Positions 54,396 through 62,987 of a stretch of DNA of 64,000 bases are shown one piece after another. The position numbers and the translations under genes are program-made. Within the stretch, counting starts at the first letter, position 1; every line of letters starts with the position of its first letter. This DNA is from Paenibacillus lautus NBRC 15380 (lineage in GTDB: Bacteria > Bacillota > Bacilli > Paenibacillales > Paenibacillaceae): NCBI RefSeq assembly GCF_004000945.1, contig NZ_BIMF01000003.1:392688-456687 (forward strand). Reading direction: 5' to 3'. The notes beneath the pieces were generated by a model, which was given only the letters and a program-made list of their open reading frames with translations, was not told where the DNA came from and searched no databases.

Positions 54396-54424
54396 ATTAT
54401 ATATATTTTGTAACGTTCGGTCAA
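54396..54424 (-). promoter_or_regulatory. Distal promoter P1 of the Cmx-like gene, with TetR-like operator
   Basis: Minus strand TTGACC - 17 bp - TATAAT, close to the sigma-A consensus. The spacer begins with GAACGTTAC, making ACCGAACGTTAC, an operator type common for TetR-family repressors. Confidence 0.65.
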
Positions 54425-54465
54425 TAAGTGTTGTTCGTTCCAAAAGTTATCCTTTACGGACAGCC

Positions 54466-54505
54466 AAATACCCCACTTCTACATTAAAAATAGCGTGGGG
54501 TACTT
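54466..54505 (-). terminator. Hairpin downstream of leuA
   Basis: AAATACCCCAC / GTGGGGTACTT stem about 105 bases after the leuA stop. The T-run is short. Confidence 0.45.
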
Positions 54506-54610
54506 AGCTCCGCAACAGCTTTACGTTACCTTTAGGATTACCCATTGGTAAACGTCCCGAGCTCCCTTATCGTATTGAATCAACCATCAACGATCTGATG
54601 ACGGTATTAA

Positions 54611-56173
54611 CTATAGTTCTCTCGCCGGCGCTTGCACCTGCACATCCTGGCCGGCATCAAGCAATACCGCGTTAATCCCGTTAAGAAAAGCCAAAGCGCT
54701 TGCCTTAATGATATCCGTATCCATCGCGCGCCCGGAATAGATTTTGCCTTGATATTCGATTCGGATATTCACCCGGCCGATGGCCTCTTTTCCCCTGGAC
54801 AGACTGTTGATTTTGTAATCCTTCAACTGTACGTCCAAACCGACCAACGCTTTCATGGCGCTGTACAGCGCATCGATCGGGCCATCCCCCACCATGCTGT
54901 CCCTGAACGTCTCGCTGCCTTTTCTCAGCTTCACGGTTGCCGTCGGATACAGATCATTGGTCACGACCTGGAACGAATCCAGCTCATACAGATGACTGCT
55001 GACTTCTTCATGGGTACGATGCTGGGTCACCAGATAAAAAACGTCATGGTCATATACTTCCTTCTTGGCATCGGCCAGCTGCAGGAATTTCTCAAACAGC
55101 GCTTCAAAATCTTCGCCTTCACCTGTCTCGAAGCCAAGCTTCTCCACCGCATTCTTGAACGCATGCCTTCCGGACCGCGCCGTCAGGATCAGCTCCATGC
55201 TGTCAGCGCCGACTTCCTCCGGCGACATAATTTCATAAACCTGCTTATCTTTCAGCAGACCATCCTGATGAATACCGGAAGAGTGCGCGAAGGCATTCTC
55301 GCCCGTAATCGCCTTGTTCACCTGCACATCCAGGCCCGTCAAATGCGTCAGCAGCCGGGAGGTTCGGATCAGCTCCTTGAGCCGGATGTTGGTGGAGGCT
55401 TTAAAGTGATTCTCCCGGACCTTCAGTCCCATGACCACTTCTTCAAGCGACGTATTGCCTGCTCGCTCCCCTAAACCATTGATGGTGCATTCCACTTTCT
55501 CGGCGCCGTTTCTCACCGCGCTGAGCGTATTTGCCGTAGCAAGCCCCAGATCGTTATGACAGTGAACGCTGAGGATAACCTGATCGTTCAGATTCTTCAG
55601 GCGCTCGTTGATTTTGCGGATCAATTCGCCGAATTCATCCGGAACGGCGTAACCGACCGTATCCGGCACGTTAATCATTGTTGCTCCGGCCTTCACGACG
55701 GCTTCGATCGTTGTCCACAGATATTCAAAATCGGACCTGGAGGCATCCTCCGTCGAATACTGCACATGGGGCAGCAGCGTTTTGGCGTACTTCACGGCAT
55801 CCACGCCCATCTGAAGCACGGCATCCTTGGAGCGGTTGAATTTCTTCTCTACATGGATGTTCGAGGTGCCGAGCACGATATGAATCAGCGGGTTTTGCGC
55901 GAGCTTAATGCTTTCATATACGGCATCGATATCGCCCTTCACCGCGCGTGCAAGCGCAGTAATGGAGACGCTGTCTCCCACGGTTCGGGCGATTTCCTGA
56001 ACCGCTTGAAAATCCCCTGCCGAAGACGCGGGAAAACCAGCCTCGATAATATCGACGTTCAGCCGCTTTAGCTGCTGTGCAAATTCGATCTTTTGCTGTA
56101 CGTTCAGTTTGGCGCCCGGAACCTGCTCTCCGTCGCGCAAAGTCGTGTCCAATACAATAATGTTGCGTTCCAT
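54611..56173 (-). CDS. leuA: 2-isopropylmalate synthase
   Basis: 520 residues. It condenses acetyl-CoA with 2-oxoisovalerate, the first step of leucine synthesis. The catalytic barrel starts DTTLRDGEQVPGA (R13, D14) and has the metal motif HCHNDLGLATANT. The flexible subdomain reads ENAFAHSSGIHQDG. The C-terminal ~130 residues form the regulatory dimer domain where leucine binds (RVNIRIEYQGKIYSGRAMDTD). It is controlled by a leucine T-box just upstream. No other leu genes are adjacent. Confidence 0.95.
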   Translation of the reverse strand: MERNIIVLDTTLRDGEQVPGAKLNVQQKIEFAQQLKRLNVDIIEAGFPASSAGDFQAVQEIARTVGDSVSITALARAVKGDIDAVYESIKLAQNPLIHIVLGTSNIHVEKKFNRSKDAVLQMGVDAVKYAKTLLPHVQYSTEDASRSDFEYLWTTIEAVVKAGATMINVPDTVGYAVPDEFGELIRKINERLKNLNDQVILSVHCHNDLGLATANTLSAVRNGAEKVECTINGLGERAGNTSLEEVVMGLKVRENHFKASTNIRLKELIRTSRLLTHLTGLDVQVNKAITGENAFAHSSGIHQDGLLKDKQVYEIMSPEEVGADSMELILTARSGRHAFKNAVEKLGFETGEGEDFEALFEKFLQLADAKKEVYDHDVFYLVTQHRTHEEVSSHLYELDSFQVVTNDLYPTATVKLRKGSETFRDSMVGDGPIDALYSAMKALVGLDVQLKDYKINSLSRGKEAIGRVNIRIEYQGKIYSGRAMDTDIIKASALAFLNGINAVLLDAGQDVQVQAPAREL

Positions 56174-56254
56174 TTGATATTCCTCCTCGATAATCGATCG
56201 TTCATTTCGTTGATTTATATCAAGCGGGGTTGGTTAAACCCGGAATTTAACCAA

Positions 56255-56483
56255 CAAAAAAACCCCGCCTCTACGTATAGAGGCGGGGTTGAACCCGCGG
56301 TACCACTCTAATTCATTTTATGCAAAATGATCTTCTTCGATGGCCATCACCATCTATCCCTATAACGGTGGAACTCCGGCTAACCCTACATGATCAGGCA
56401 GCTGTTCATAGACGAGTTCAAAGGGAACGACATTACCGTTTCACACCTGCCAACGGCTCTCTGAAAAGTCATTTCGCTTTTAC
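56255..56483 (-). promoter_or_regulatory. T-box riboswitch of leuA (Leu specifier)
   Basis: The T-box core GGTGGTACCGCGGG on the minus strand (56306-56293) is followed by a strong terminator AACCCCGCCTCTA / TAGAGGCGGGGTT (56290-56261) with T7. Stem I contains GAACTC, so the specifier is probably CUC for leucine (56416-56414). Uncharged leucyl-tRNA would stabilise the antiterminator. Confidence 0.9.
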
Positions 56484-56586
56484 TATTTCTAATCAAAACA
56501 TTTCGATATGAATTTTGATAACTATCTTAAGGAATGAGAAGCGTTTTGTCAACCCTTTATCTTCCAGAGGCCAAAGAATGCATGGT

Positions 56587-57657
56587 TTACAGCAAGCCGG
56601 ACTTCTTCACATTCGCCAGGAAATCATGGAATTCCGGAATATTCAGCTGCTGCGCCGCATCGGACAACGCCGTAGCCGGATCGGGATGAACTTCGACCAT
56701 CACGCCGTCTGCTCCTGCAGCAAGAGCCGCTCTGGCACAAGCGGCCAGGATGTCCTTACGGCCTGTGGAATGCGTCACGTCCACCAGTACCGGAAGATGC
56801 GTTTCTTGTTTCAGAATCGGCACGGCCGAGATGTCCAAGGTGTTTCTCGTCGCCTTCTCGTACGTCCGTATGCCGCGTTCAATCAGCATCACCTGCGTAT
56901 TGCCGCGGGACACGATGTATTCCGCAGCGTGCACGAACTCATCGATCGTAGCCGCAAGACCGCGTTTCAACAGCACCGGCGTCTGAACGTCGCCCGCCGC
57001 TTTTAACAGCTCAAAGTTCTGCATGTTCCGCGCACCGATCTGAATGACGTCAATGTATTCGCACGCAAGCTCGATATGCGCAGGGTCCACGATCTCGCTG
57101 ATCGTCTTCAGCCCGAACTCGGACGCCACTTCCTTCAGAATTTTCAGACCTTCAATGCCCAAGCCCTGAAAATCGTAAGGCGACGTTCTCGGTTTGAACG
57201 CGCCGCCGCGCATGACGGTTATGCCTGCTTCCTTAAGGGCAGCCGCAACCTGGCGTACTTGCTCATAACTCTCAACGGAGCATGGCCCTGCGATCATGAC
57301 CGGCGTGCCGCCGCCAATGATGGTGCTGCCCAGCTGAATCAGTGTATCTTCCTGTTTCTTCTTCCGGCTCACCAGCAAATGCTTCTTGTGATCGACTTGC
57401 TGCAGCTTCAAGGATGCCTGGAAAATCTGTTTAAATAAATGACGCACCGTTTCATTATCAAAAGGACCTTGGTTATGCTCCACCAGAGTATCCAACATTT
57501 TTTTCTCGCGTACCGGATCAAAATCAGGAACTCCCTGCTTTTGTTTCTCCTGACCGATCTCCTGGGCGATCCGTGCCCGTTCCGACAGCAGCTCCAGCAG
57601 CTGAAGATTAACGGAATCGAGCTCCGATCTTAATTGTTCCAAACGTCCTTGACTCAT
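56587..57657 (-). CDS. aroA: Bifunctional chorismate mutase / 3-deoxy-7-phosphoheptulonate (DAHP) synthase
   Basis: 356 residues. The N-terminal AroQ-type chorismate mutase (residues ~1-90, [30 protein letters not shown] in part) is fused to a class I-beta DAHP synthase with [36 protein letters not shown] and [10 protein letters not shown]. It makes the first shikimate-pathway intermediate. The mutase part serves mainly as the chorismate/prephenate feedback sensor, as in Bacillus AroA. GAGGGAGAG precedes the ATG. It is controlled by a T-box. Confidence 0.95.
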   Translation of the reverse strand: MSQGRLEQLRSELDSVNLQLLELLSERARIAQEIGQEKQKQGVPDFDPVREKKMLDTLVEHNQGPFDNETVRHLFKQIFQASLKLQQVDHKKHLLVSRKKKQEDTLIQLGSTIIGGGTPVMIAGPCSVESYEQVRQVAAALKEAGITVMRGGAFKPRTSPYDFQGLGIEGLKILKEVASEFGLKTISEIVDPAHIELACEYIDVIQIGARNMQNFELLKAAGDVQTPVLLKRGLAATIDEFVHAAEYIVSRGNTQVMLIERGIRTYEKATRNTLDISAVPILKQETHLPVLVDVTHSTGRKDILAACARAALAAGADGVMVEVHPDPATALSDAAQQLNIPEFHDFLANVKKSGLL

Positions 57658-57697
57658 CTGAAATCTCTCCCTCACATTTTTTTCTAGTTTATAAAAA

Positions 57698-57960
57698 CAA
57701 AAAGACCCCCCGCCCGGAAAGGGACGAGGAGTCGTGGTACCACCCTTATTAGATATGCAAAAAAAAGCAAACACATCTCACTTGAACCTCTTAACGCAAG
57801 GGTTACGGGTAAACCTACCATCTGCACGAAACATGCAGATTATCAGCATACCAGCTCCGGAATGAACTTCAGCGGAGAACCTTCGCCCGGGCGCTCTCAG
57901 TCGGTGGCGGCCCTTTCCTGTCAGGAACGTTCTTTCGCTTACTCTTTCCATCATCGCTTG
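57698..57960 (-). promoter_or_regulatory. T-box riboswitch of the DAHP synthase gene (probable Phe specifier)
   Basis: The T-box core AAGGGTGGTACCACG lies at 57748-57734, followed by the terminator GACTCCTCGTCCC / GGGCGGGGGGTC and TTTTT. In the stem I region GAAGTTCATTCCGGAGC places UUC (Phe, 57866-57864) at the usual specifier position. The specifier assignment is by eye. Confidence 0.85.
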
Positions 57961-58084
57961 TTATAACATATCGTGTTCGTTAATTAAGAAGCATTGTATT
58001 ACACCAGGGATCGATAATGCAAGAGTTTTATTTAAAGCTTGGGTGCTTTGATGCAGCGAAGACTTAAATAGGCGGCCTCGATCT

Positions 58085-59293
58085 TCAGGAAGGAGCATGC
58101 CCCCTCTCTCCTTGTTTCACTGGATTTCCCCAATACGTAAACAGACGCCAAACATATTCGAATGGTCCGATCGGAAGCCGCTTTAACCAGGCTCTACTGA
58201 ACACAACTTGCAGAGCGAAGATAACGAATACCATCACCATCTGCCAGATCGGTTCGATCGTTCCGTACCACCCCAATCCGTAGCTGTAAAAGATCAATCC
58301 GCAAAGGATCGATTGAAGCAAATAGTTGGTGAAAGCCATTTTTCCCGGATAAGAAAATAGATTCAACACCTTCTGCCACGATTTGTTCTGGTATAAAAGT
58401 GCAAACATGCCGATATAGCCTAGGGTCAAGAGTGGTGCCCCAACGAATAAAACGACCGCCTCGCCCCAGGATGGAAGTCCTTCCGCCAGCGACATCACGA
58501 GTTGGAGGACAAAACCCAGGCCTCCGCCAATGGCGACCAATCGGATGATCCCCTTCCGGTTCTTCCGGACCTCATGCAAAATACGACGCTTGCAGAAGTA
58601 GGCACCCATCAGGAACATCCCTAATACTTGCGGGTAAAAGACCACCATATTCAAGATGGAGCTGATGTAATCATTCAGTCGCTGAGCGATGATCTCGGCC
58701 ATCGTCCCCTCTCCGTATATGGCTGCATCCCGCTCCTGGAAATAGATTCCCATTTGATGGGCATCCGCCGGGCTAAACGGCTCGAATACCTGGCCGGATG
58801 CCGGGTTCAGAAGGCTTGCTCCCGTTAGCAGAACGGGAACGAGCAGCAGCAGGGACAGTGACCAGATCAGCAGCGTTCGCGGCTTGCAGCGTTGAAACAG
58901 CATCAGCAAAAAACCTATGAGTGCATAATGGGTCAGAACGTCTCCGTACCAAATCAGGATGCCATGAATCAGACCGATCAGAAGCAATGCCGTCAACCTT
59001 CGAGCATAGATGCGATTAAAGTTCCGGCCTTTTGCCTGACTGCTCTCCTGTAACAACACCATGCCATAACCAAACAGGAAAGAGAAAATCAATATAAATT
59101 TGCCGTCAATTACAATTCCGCGGAGCAGCATCAGGACTTCATTGTACCAGCCTGACCATAATTCGACCCCGAAAGAAATCGTTTGTAACGATGTCGTAAA
59201 AAACGTAATGTTCACCAAAAAAATGCCTAATAGTGCAAATCCCCTCAAGCTGTCAATGAGCCTTATTCTTGGCTGTGGTTTTGTTGCCATCAT
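58085..59293 (-). CDS. DUF418 (YeiB-type) membrane protein
   Basis: 402 residues with about ten membrane helices. The N-terminal RIRLIDSLRGFALLGIFLVN is the heparan-alpha-glucosaminide acetyltransferase/YeiB signature. The C-terminal DUF418 part has FSYPGKMAFTNYLLQS and RLPIGPFEYVWRLFTYW. Its function is unknown. AAGGAGG precedes the tandem ATGs at 59293 and 59290. It is divergent from the two-component genes and shares a promoter box with them. Confidence 0.85.
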   Translation of the reverse strand: MMATKPQPRIRLIDSLRGFALLGIFLVNITFFTTSLQTISFGVELWSGWYNEVLMLLRGIVIDGKFILIFSFLFGYGMVLLQESSQAKGRNFNRIYARRLTALLLIGLIHGILIWYGDVLTHYALIGFLLMLFQRCKPRTLLIWSLSLLLLVPVLLTGASLLNPASGQVFEPFSPADAHQMGIYFQERDAAIYGEGTMAEIIAQRLNDYISSILNMVVFYPQVLGMFLMGAYFCKRRILHEVRKNRKGIIRLVAIGGGLGFVLQLVMSLAEGLPSWGEAVVLFVGAPLLTLGYIGMFALLYQNKSWQKVLNLFSYPGKMAFTNYLLQSILCGLIFYSYGLGWYGTIEPIWQMVMVFVIFALQVVFSRAWLKRLPIGPFEYVWRLFTYWGNPVKQGERGHAPS

Positions 59294-59335
59294 CGTACCT
59301 CCTTATCATTGTGCCTTCAGGTTAAGGTACAATCA

Positions 59336-59356
59336 TAAAGAAAGGATAAAGAAATG
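59336..59356 (-). promoter_or_regulatory. Box upstream of the DUF418 gene
   Basis: On the minus strand CATTTCTTTATCCTTTCTTTA: two TTTCTTTA-type half-sites 11 bp apart, pointing toward DUF418. It matches the box before the response regulator. Confidence 0.5.
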
Positions 59357-59392
59357 TTCAGCTATTTGAACTTATGAAGTATCCATACTTCA

Positions 59393-59522
59393 ACGGAGCA
59401 GGCGGAATCGTTCTGGAGAAGCGATAAGCGGTCGCCTTTGCCCCCGGATTTCAACATTTTTTAATTGTTTAGATAGAAATCTGGGGGCAACAGCGATCGG
59501 AAGAATGATCCGCATGCGAAGT
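59393..59522. repeat. Large palindromic intergenic repeat, copy 2
   Basis: The outer arms are GGAATCGTTCT / AGAATGATCC. The inner arms are GCCTTTGCCCCCGGATTTC / GAAATCTGGGGGCAACAGC. It shares the layout of 37975-38112 but has changed bases in both partners of several pairs. It lies between the DUF418 and two-component boxes. Confidence 0.75.
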
Positions 59523-59550
59523 GATGCTATAGCTACTGAAATTTAAGACC

Positions 59551-59572
59551 TATTTCCTTATCCTTTCTTTAG
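59551..59572 (+). promoter_or_regulatory. Box upstream of the response regulator gene
   Basis: TATTTCCTTATCCTTTCTTT, then AG: tandem 11-bp half-sites identical in layout to the DUF418 box, oriented toward the regulator gene. Confidence 0.5.
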
Positions 59573-59632
59573 AATTTTCAAGTAAACTATTAAGAAATTC
59601 GTAACTAGGACTTCTCGGAGGATGTAATAGAT

Positions 59633-60322
59633 ATGGCAAACGAAACGATCCTATTAGTGGATGATGAAGAAGAGATCATCTCTTTTATACAAGACGCGCT
59701 GGAGCTTGAAGGCTATCACGTACTGACTGCCGGAAGTGGACGGGAAGCATTGAGCCAGAGCAAACAACAACCGTCCCTGATCATACTCGATGTGATGATG
59801 CCCGAGATGAACGGCATTGAGGTCTGCGAGCACCTTAGGGGAAGGACGCAGTGTCCCATTGTGTTCTTGAGTGCTTGCCAAAGTGAAGTGGACCGGATAC
59901 GCGGGCTGGCTGCGGGCGGGGATGATTATCTGCTCAAACCCTTTAGCCTCGCGGAATTGAAAGCCAGAATCCATGCCCATCTGCGGCGAGAACAGAGAAT
60001 CCACACGCAAAAAGAACAAGGCATCCTGCGGTTCCAAGCCCTGACGATCAATTGCAAGGGGCGTGCCGTTAGCTGCAACGGGCACAGCATCGCTCTTACG
60101 AATAAGGAGTATCAGATCGTGGAACTGCTGGCGATGCATCAAGGGCAGGTCTTTTCCAGAGAGCAGATTTACGAGAAGTTATGGGGGTTTGACGCCGAGG
60201 GGGACGACGCTACCATTACCGAGCATATCAAGAAAATCCGGGCCAAGCTGGCCGCCCACGCACAGGACCGCAGCTATATTCAAACCGTATGGGGCATTGG
60301 CTACAAGTGGGATCCCAAATGA
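59633..60322 (+). CDS. OmpR/PhoB-family response regulator
   Basis: 229 residues. The receiver domain has phospho-acceptor D53 (IILDVMMPEMNG) and DDYLLKPFSLAELKARI. The C-terminal winged helix has LTNKEYQIVELL, EKLWGFDAEGDDATITEHIKKIR (in part) and VWGIGYKW. It is translationally coupled to the kinase (ATGA overlap). The shared box suggests autoregulation and control of DUF418. GGAGG precedes the ATG. Confidence 0.9.
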   Translation: MANETILLVDDEEEIISFIQDALELEGYHVLTAGSGREALSQSKQQPSLIILDVMMPEMNGIEVCEHLRGRTQCPIVFLSACQSEVDRIRGLAAGGDDYLLKPFSLAELKARIHAHLRREQRIHTQKEQGILRFQALTINCKGRAVSCNGHSIALTNKEYQIVELLAMHQGQVFSREQIYEKLWGFDAEGDDATITEHIKKIRAKLAAHAQDRSYIQTVWGIGYKWDPK

Positions 60323-61782
60323 TGAAACAGCGTTCCATCAAAAACACGTTCGCCCGCCATTTCGTCTCAATTCTGGCCTGCAGCCTGCTGGCTACGCTTG
60401 TAACCTGGGGACTGCTCGTGATGCTGCTCGGGTACTTGTTCAACCATGACATCGCACTCCCGGCGAATCATTACGAAGCTCAAATCCCCGTGATTACGGA
60501 ATACGCCCAGAGCCGGGGCGATTCTGTCATGAGCAAGCAGGGACAAGCCGAACTGGAAAAGGTGATCCCCTCCCAGGGCATGTCCTACCTGGTAGTATCC
60601 CTTACTGGCGAACCCTTGTACGGGGATCTTCATATCAATGAATCGCTTAGCCGGCAGAAGATCCTGGCGCGATTAAACCAGACGCGCAGAGGCATGAATG
60701 AAATCATAGTATACAAGCCGGTTGTCTCCAGGGACGGCAATCTTATCGGCGCTCTTCTGGTTGGATACAGCCTGAAGGTAACGGCGGCCAATCCTGCGCT
60801 GAATCCCTTGGTGACCTTTGGGTTCCTTGCGTTCTTTCTTACGCCATTTATGTATATCATCTTGTTCACCTTGGTATTCGGCAGGCGGATCAGCCGAAAA
60901 ATCAGCGCTCCGCTGCAGCAGCTTCTGCAAGGAGCCGAAATGATTAAAGAGCGAAATTTACACTTTTCGATGACAGGGACATCGTCTATAACGGAAGTTA
61001 ACCGTCTTACACATGCTTTCGAGGACATGCGTCAAGAGCTGGAGCAATCCACCCGGCGGGAGTGGAGATTGGAGCAGGATCGAAGCACCATGTTTGCGGC
61101 TCTCGCTCACGACCTTCGGACACCGCTTACGATTATTCAAGGACATGTTGAGGGCTTGGAACAGATGAACGGGGAGTCTTACGAAGCCAAACGATCGCAA
61201 TATTTGCAAGTCATCAAACGCAACACGACGCGTGCTTCGAAGCTTCTTCAGGATATGAACACCATCGCAGAAATTGAAAAGGTGTCCTTTCGGCTCCAGT
61301 CGCTTCCCGTGGATATTGAAGAGCTGGCGGAGGATAAAACCATGGAATATGCCGCTTTATGCAGCAATAAGAACATAACCTTCCATACAGAGATCGACGA
61401 TAAACGAATGAACAAGAAACTCCTCATCTTGGATCCCTATCGCATCATGCAGGTTCTGGATAATCTCGTTTCGAACAGCATTCGATATACTCCTGAAGCC
61501 GGACAGATTCTATGGCGGATCGAAATCACCGAGGAGCAGGTGATGATGGCTGTCACGGATAATGGAGCAGGTTTTGGGCAGCAGCAGGATCTGCAGCAGG
61601 TATTTAAGCAGTTTTATCAAGGAGAACATCATTCCTCAAGACAAAAAGGGCATTCCGGTCTGGGACTGTATATCGCCAAACTTCTCATTCAGCATCATGG
61701 AGGGCAAATTTCTGCAGAGAACACCCCTCCTCGCGGGGCGACGGTGCGCTTTACCATACCGATATCGAGCCAAGAACCTTAA
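60319..61782 (+). CDS. Sensor histidine kinase
   Basis: 487 residues. Two membrane helices (16-40 and ~162-188) flank an extracellular sensor domain of ~120 residues. HAMP-like region follows, then the H-box AALAHDLRTPLTIIQGH (H264), N-box DNLVSNSIRYTPE, G1 DNGAGFG and G2 GHSGLGLYIAK. It phosphorylates the response regulator upstream. The stimulus is unknown. The first of two tandem ATGs (60319) overlaps the regulator stop. Confidence 0.9.
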   Translation: MMKQRSIKNTFARHFVSILACSLLATLVTWGLLVMLLGYLFNHDIALPANHYEAQIPVITEYAQSRGDSVMSKQGQAELEKVIPSQGMSYLVVSLTGEPLYGDLHINESLSRQKILARLNQTRRGMNEIIVYKPVVSRDGNLIGALLVGYSLKVTAANPALNPLVTFGFLAFFLTPFMYIILFTLVFGRRISRKISAPLQQLLQGAEMIKERNLHFSMTGTSSITEVNRLTHAFEDMRQELEQSTRREWRLEQDRSTMFAALAHDLRTPLTIIQGHVEGLEQMNGESYEAKRSQYLQVIKRNTTRASKLLQDMNTIAEIEKVSFRLQSLPVDIEELAEDKTMEYAALCSNKNITFHTEIDDKRMNKKLLILDPYRIMQVLDNLVSNSIRYTPEAGQILWRIEITEEQVMMAVTDNGAGFGQQQDLQQVFKQFYQGEHHSSRQKGHSGLGLYIAKLLIQHHGGQISAENTPPRGATVRFTIPISSQEP

Positions 61783-61802
61783 ACTTTTCCAAGCATAACG
61801 AA

Positions 61803-61841
61803 GAGGCATCCTCCATGATCCAACGGATCGAAGGATGCCTC
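61803..61841. terminator. Hairpin between the kinase and yhaM genes
   Basis: GAGGCATCCT / AGGATGCCTC arms, with GATCC/GGATC pairing inside, between convergent genes. Confidence 0.7.
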
Positions 61842-61887
61842 AATCATTTTATGAAAGGCACTCTCTTTTCTTACTGTACAGCAATCG

Positions 61888-62844
61888 TTATACCTTCAGT
61901 CGATAAATCGCCTTATTGTCGAGTCCGCGGATCATCGGTGTCCACGGCTCCGTTTCAAGTGTCGTATCCAGGGCGTCCTCTACCATCTGCAGCTTGGCAT
62001 CCAGCAGATCGATATGATGCAGCGCAACGGCTTCAGCCGTTTGCGGCTGAACTGGGCTCCCCCACTCTCCCAGGTTATGGTGGGAAAGTACGAGATGCTG
62101 TAATCCCAGTACCACTTCGGAATCCAGCGCGATGTCGTTCTGTATGGCCGCTTCCACGATCCAATTGGATGCCAGGGCGATATGTCCGATCAGCTTTCCC
62201 TGATTGCTGTAGTCCGTAACGATGCCCATCTGAGCGATCATCTCTTCCGGCTTTGCGATATCATGAAGGATAATGCCCGCCCTAATCAAGTCCGGATTCA
62301 GAAACGGCCGCTGCTTGCAGATGAAATCGCCAATCTCCAGCATGCGGACAATATGATAGGCAAGTCCGGCAAAATAGGCATGATGATAGGTTTTGGCAGC
62401 CGGATAATGCATCAGCTTCTCTTCCACCTTCGACACACAATACTGCACGATGCTTCGTACCTGCGGCTCCGTAATCTCATTCATCGTAAGTTTGATCGTA
62501 TGTAACAGATCCACGGGACGGATTGGCGCAGCCCTCACAAAATCGGTCAAGGAAACGCCGTCCTCATCCGTCGCCTTGCGGATTCGGCTGATCTTGACTT
62601 GAGGCTGATCCCGGTAGCTCAGCACGGTTCCCTGAATTTTGACTAATTGCATCGGCAGGAACGTTTCTTTATCCTGAATGGTCACGTCCCAGTACTTCGC
62701 CGAAATCTGGCCGCTCGCATCCGAGAGAATAATATCGAAATAATCTTTCGGCGGCGTGCCGTTGGTCTGTCTCATATTTAACTCTTTCAGCAAGTAGAAG
62801 CCGACAAAATCATCTTGAACGCTAAGTTTATTAATAGGTTTCAT
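61888..62844 (-). CDS. yhaM: 3'-5' exoribonuclease YhaM
   Basis: 318 residues. An N-terminal OB-fold (residues ~12-100, FLPMQLVKIQGTVLSYRDQP) is joined to an HD-type nuclease domain: HHAYFAGLAYHIVRM, IILHDIAKPEE, and the later HLVLSHHN. YhaM trims RNA and single-stranded DNA 3' ends and is conserved in Firmicutes. GGGGAGGA precedes the ATG at 62844. The extension to 62859 is rejected. Confidence 0.9.
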   Translation of the reverse strand: MKPINKLSVQDDFVGFYLLKELNMRQTNGTPPKDYFDIILSDASGQISAKYWDVTIQDKETFLPMQLVKIQGTVLSYRDQPQVKISRIRKATDEDGVSLTDFVRAAPIRPVDLLHTIKLTMNEITEPQVRSIVQYCVSKVEEKLMHYPAAKTYHHAYFAGLAYHIVRMLEIGDFICKQRPFLNPDLIRAGIILHDIAKPEEMIAQMGIVTDYSNQGKLIGHIALASNWIVEAAIQNDIALDSEVVLGLQHLVLSHHNLGEWGSPVQPQTAEAVALHHIDLLDAKLQMVEDALDTTLETEPWTPMIRGLDNKAIYRLKV

Positions 62845-62919
62845 CTGGTTCCTCCCCAAAAAATCCCGTTAAGTTAACTATAACAAAGTACCCTACTTTG
62901 AGTCTATCAGACAGCTATC

Positions 62920-62951
62920 TTGACTTTGACACTAGTGTCATCGTTTAGCAT
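62920..62951 (+). promoter_or_regulatory. MerR-type promoter of the imine-reductase-like gene
   Basis: TTGACT (62920) and a -10-like TTAGCA/TAGCAT (62945/62946) with a 19-20 bp spacer. The spacer is centred on the perfect 14-bp palindrome TGACACTAGTGTCA (62927-62940). Confidence 0.6.
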
Positions 62952-62987
62952 GGGGTAAGACTTATTTGGAAGGAGTTATCAACCATT

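Noticed and set aside
54632..55474. 280-codon rightward ORF opposite leuA
   Set aside because: Antisense shadow of leuA. The leuA frame carries all catalytic motifs.
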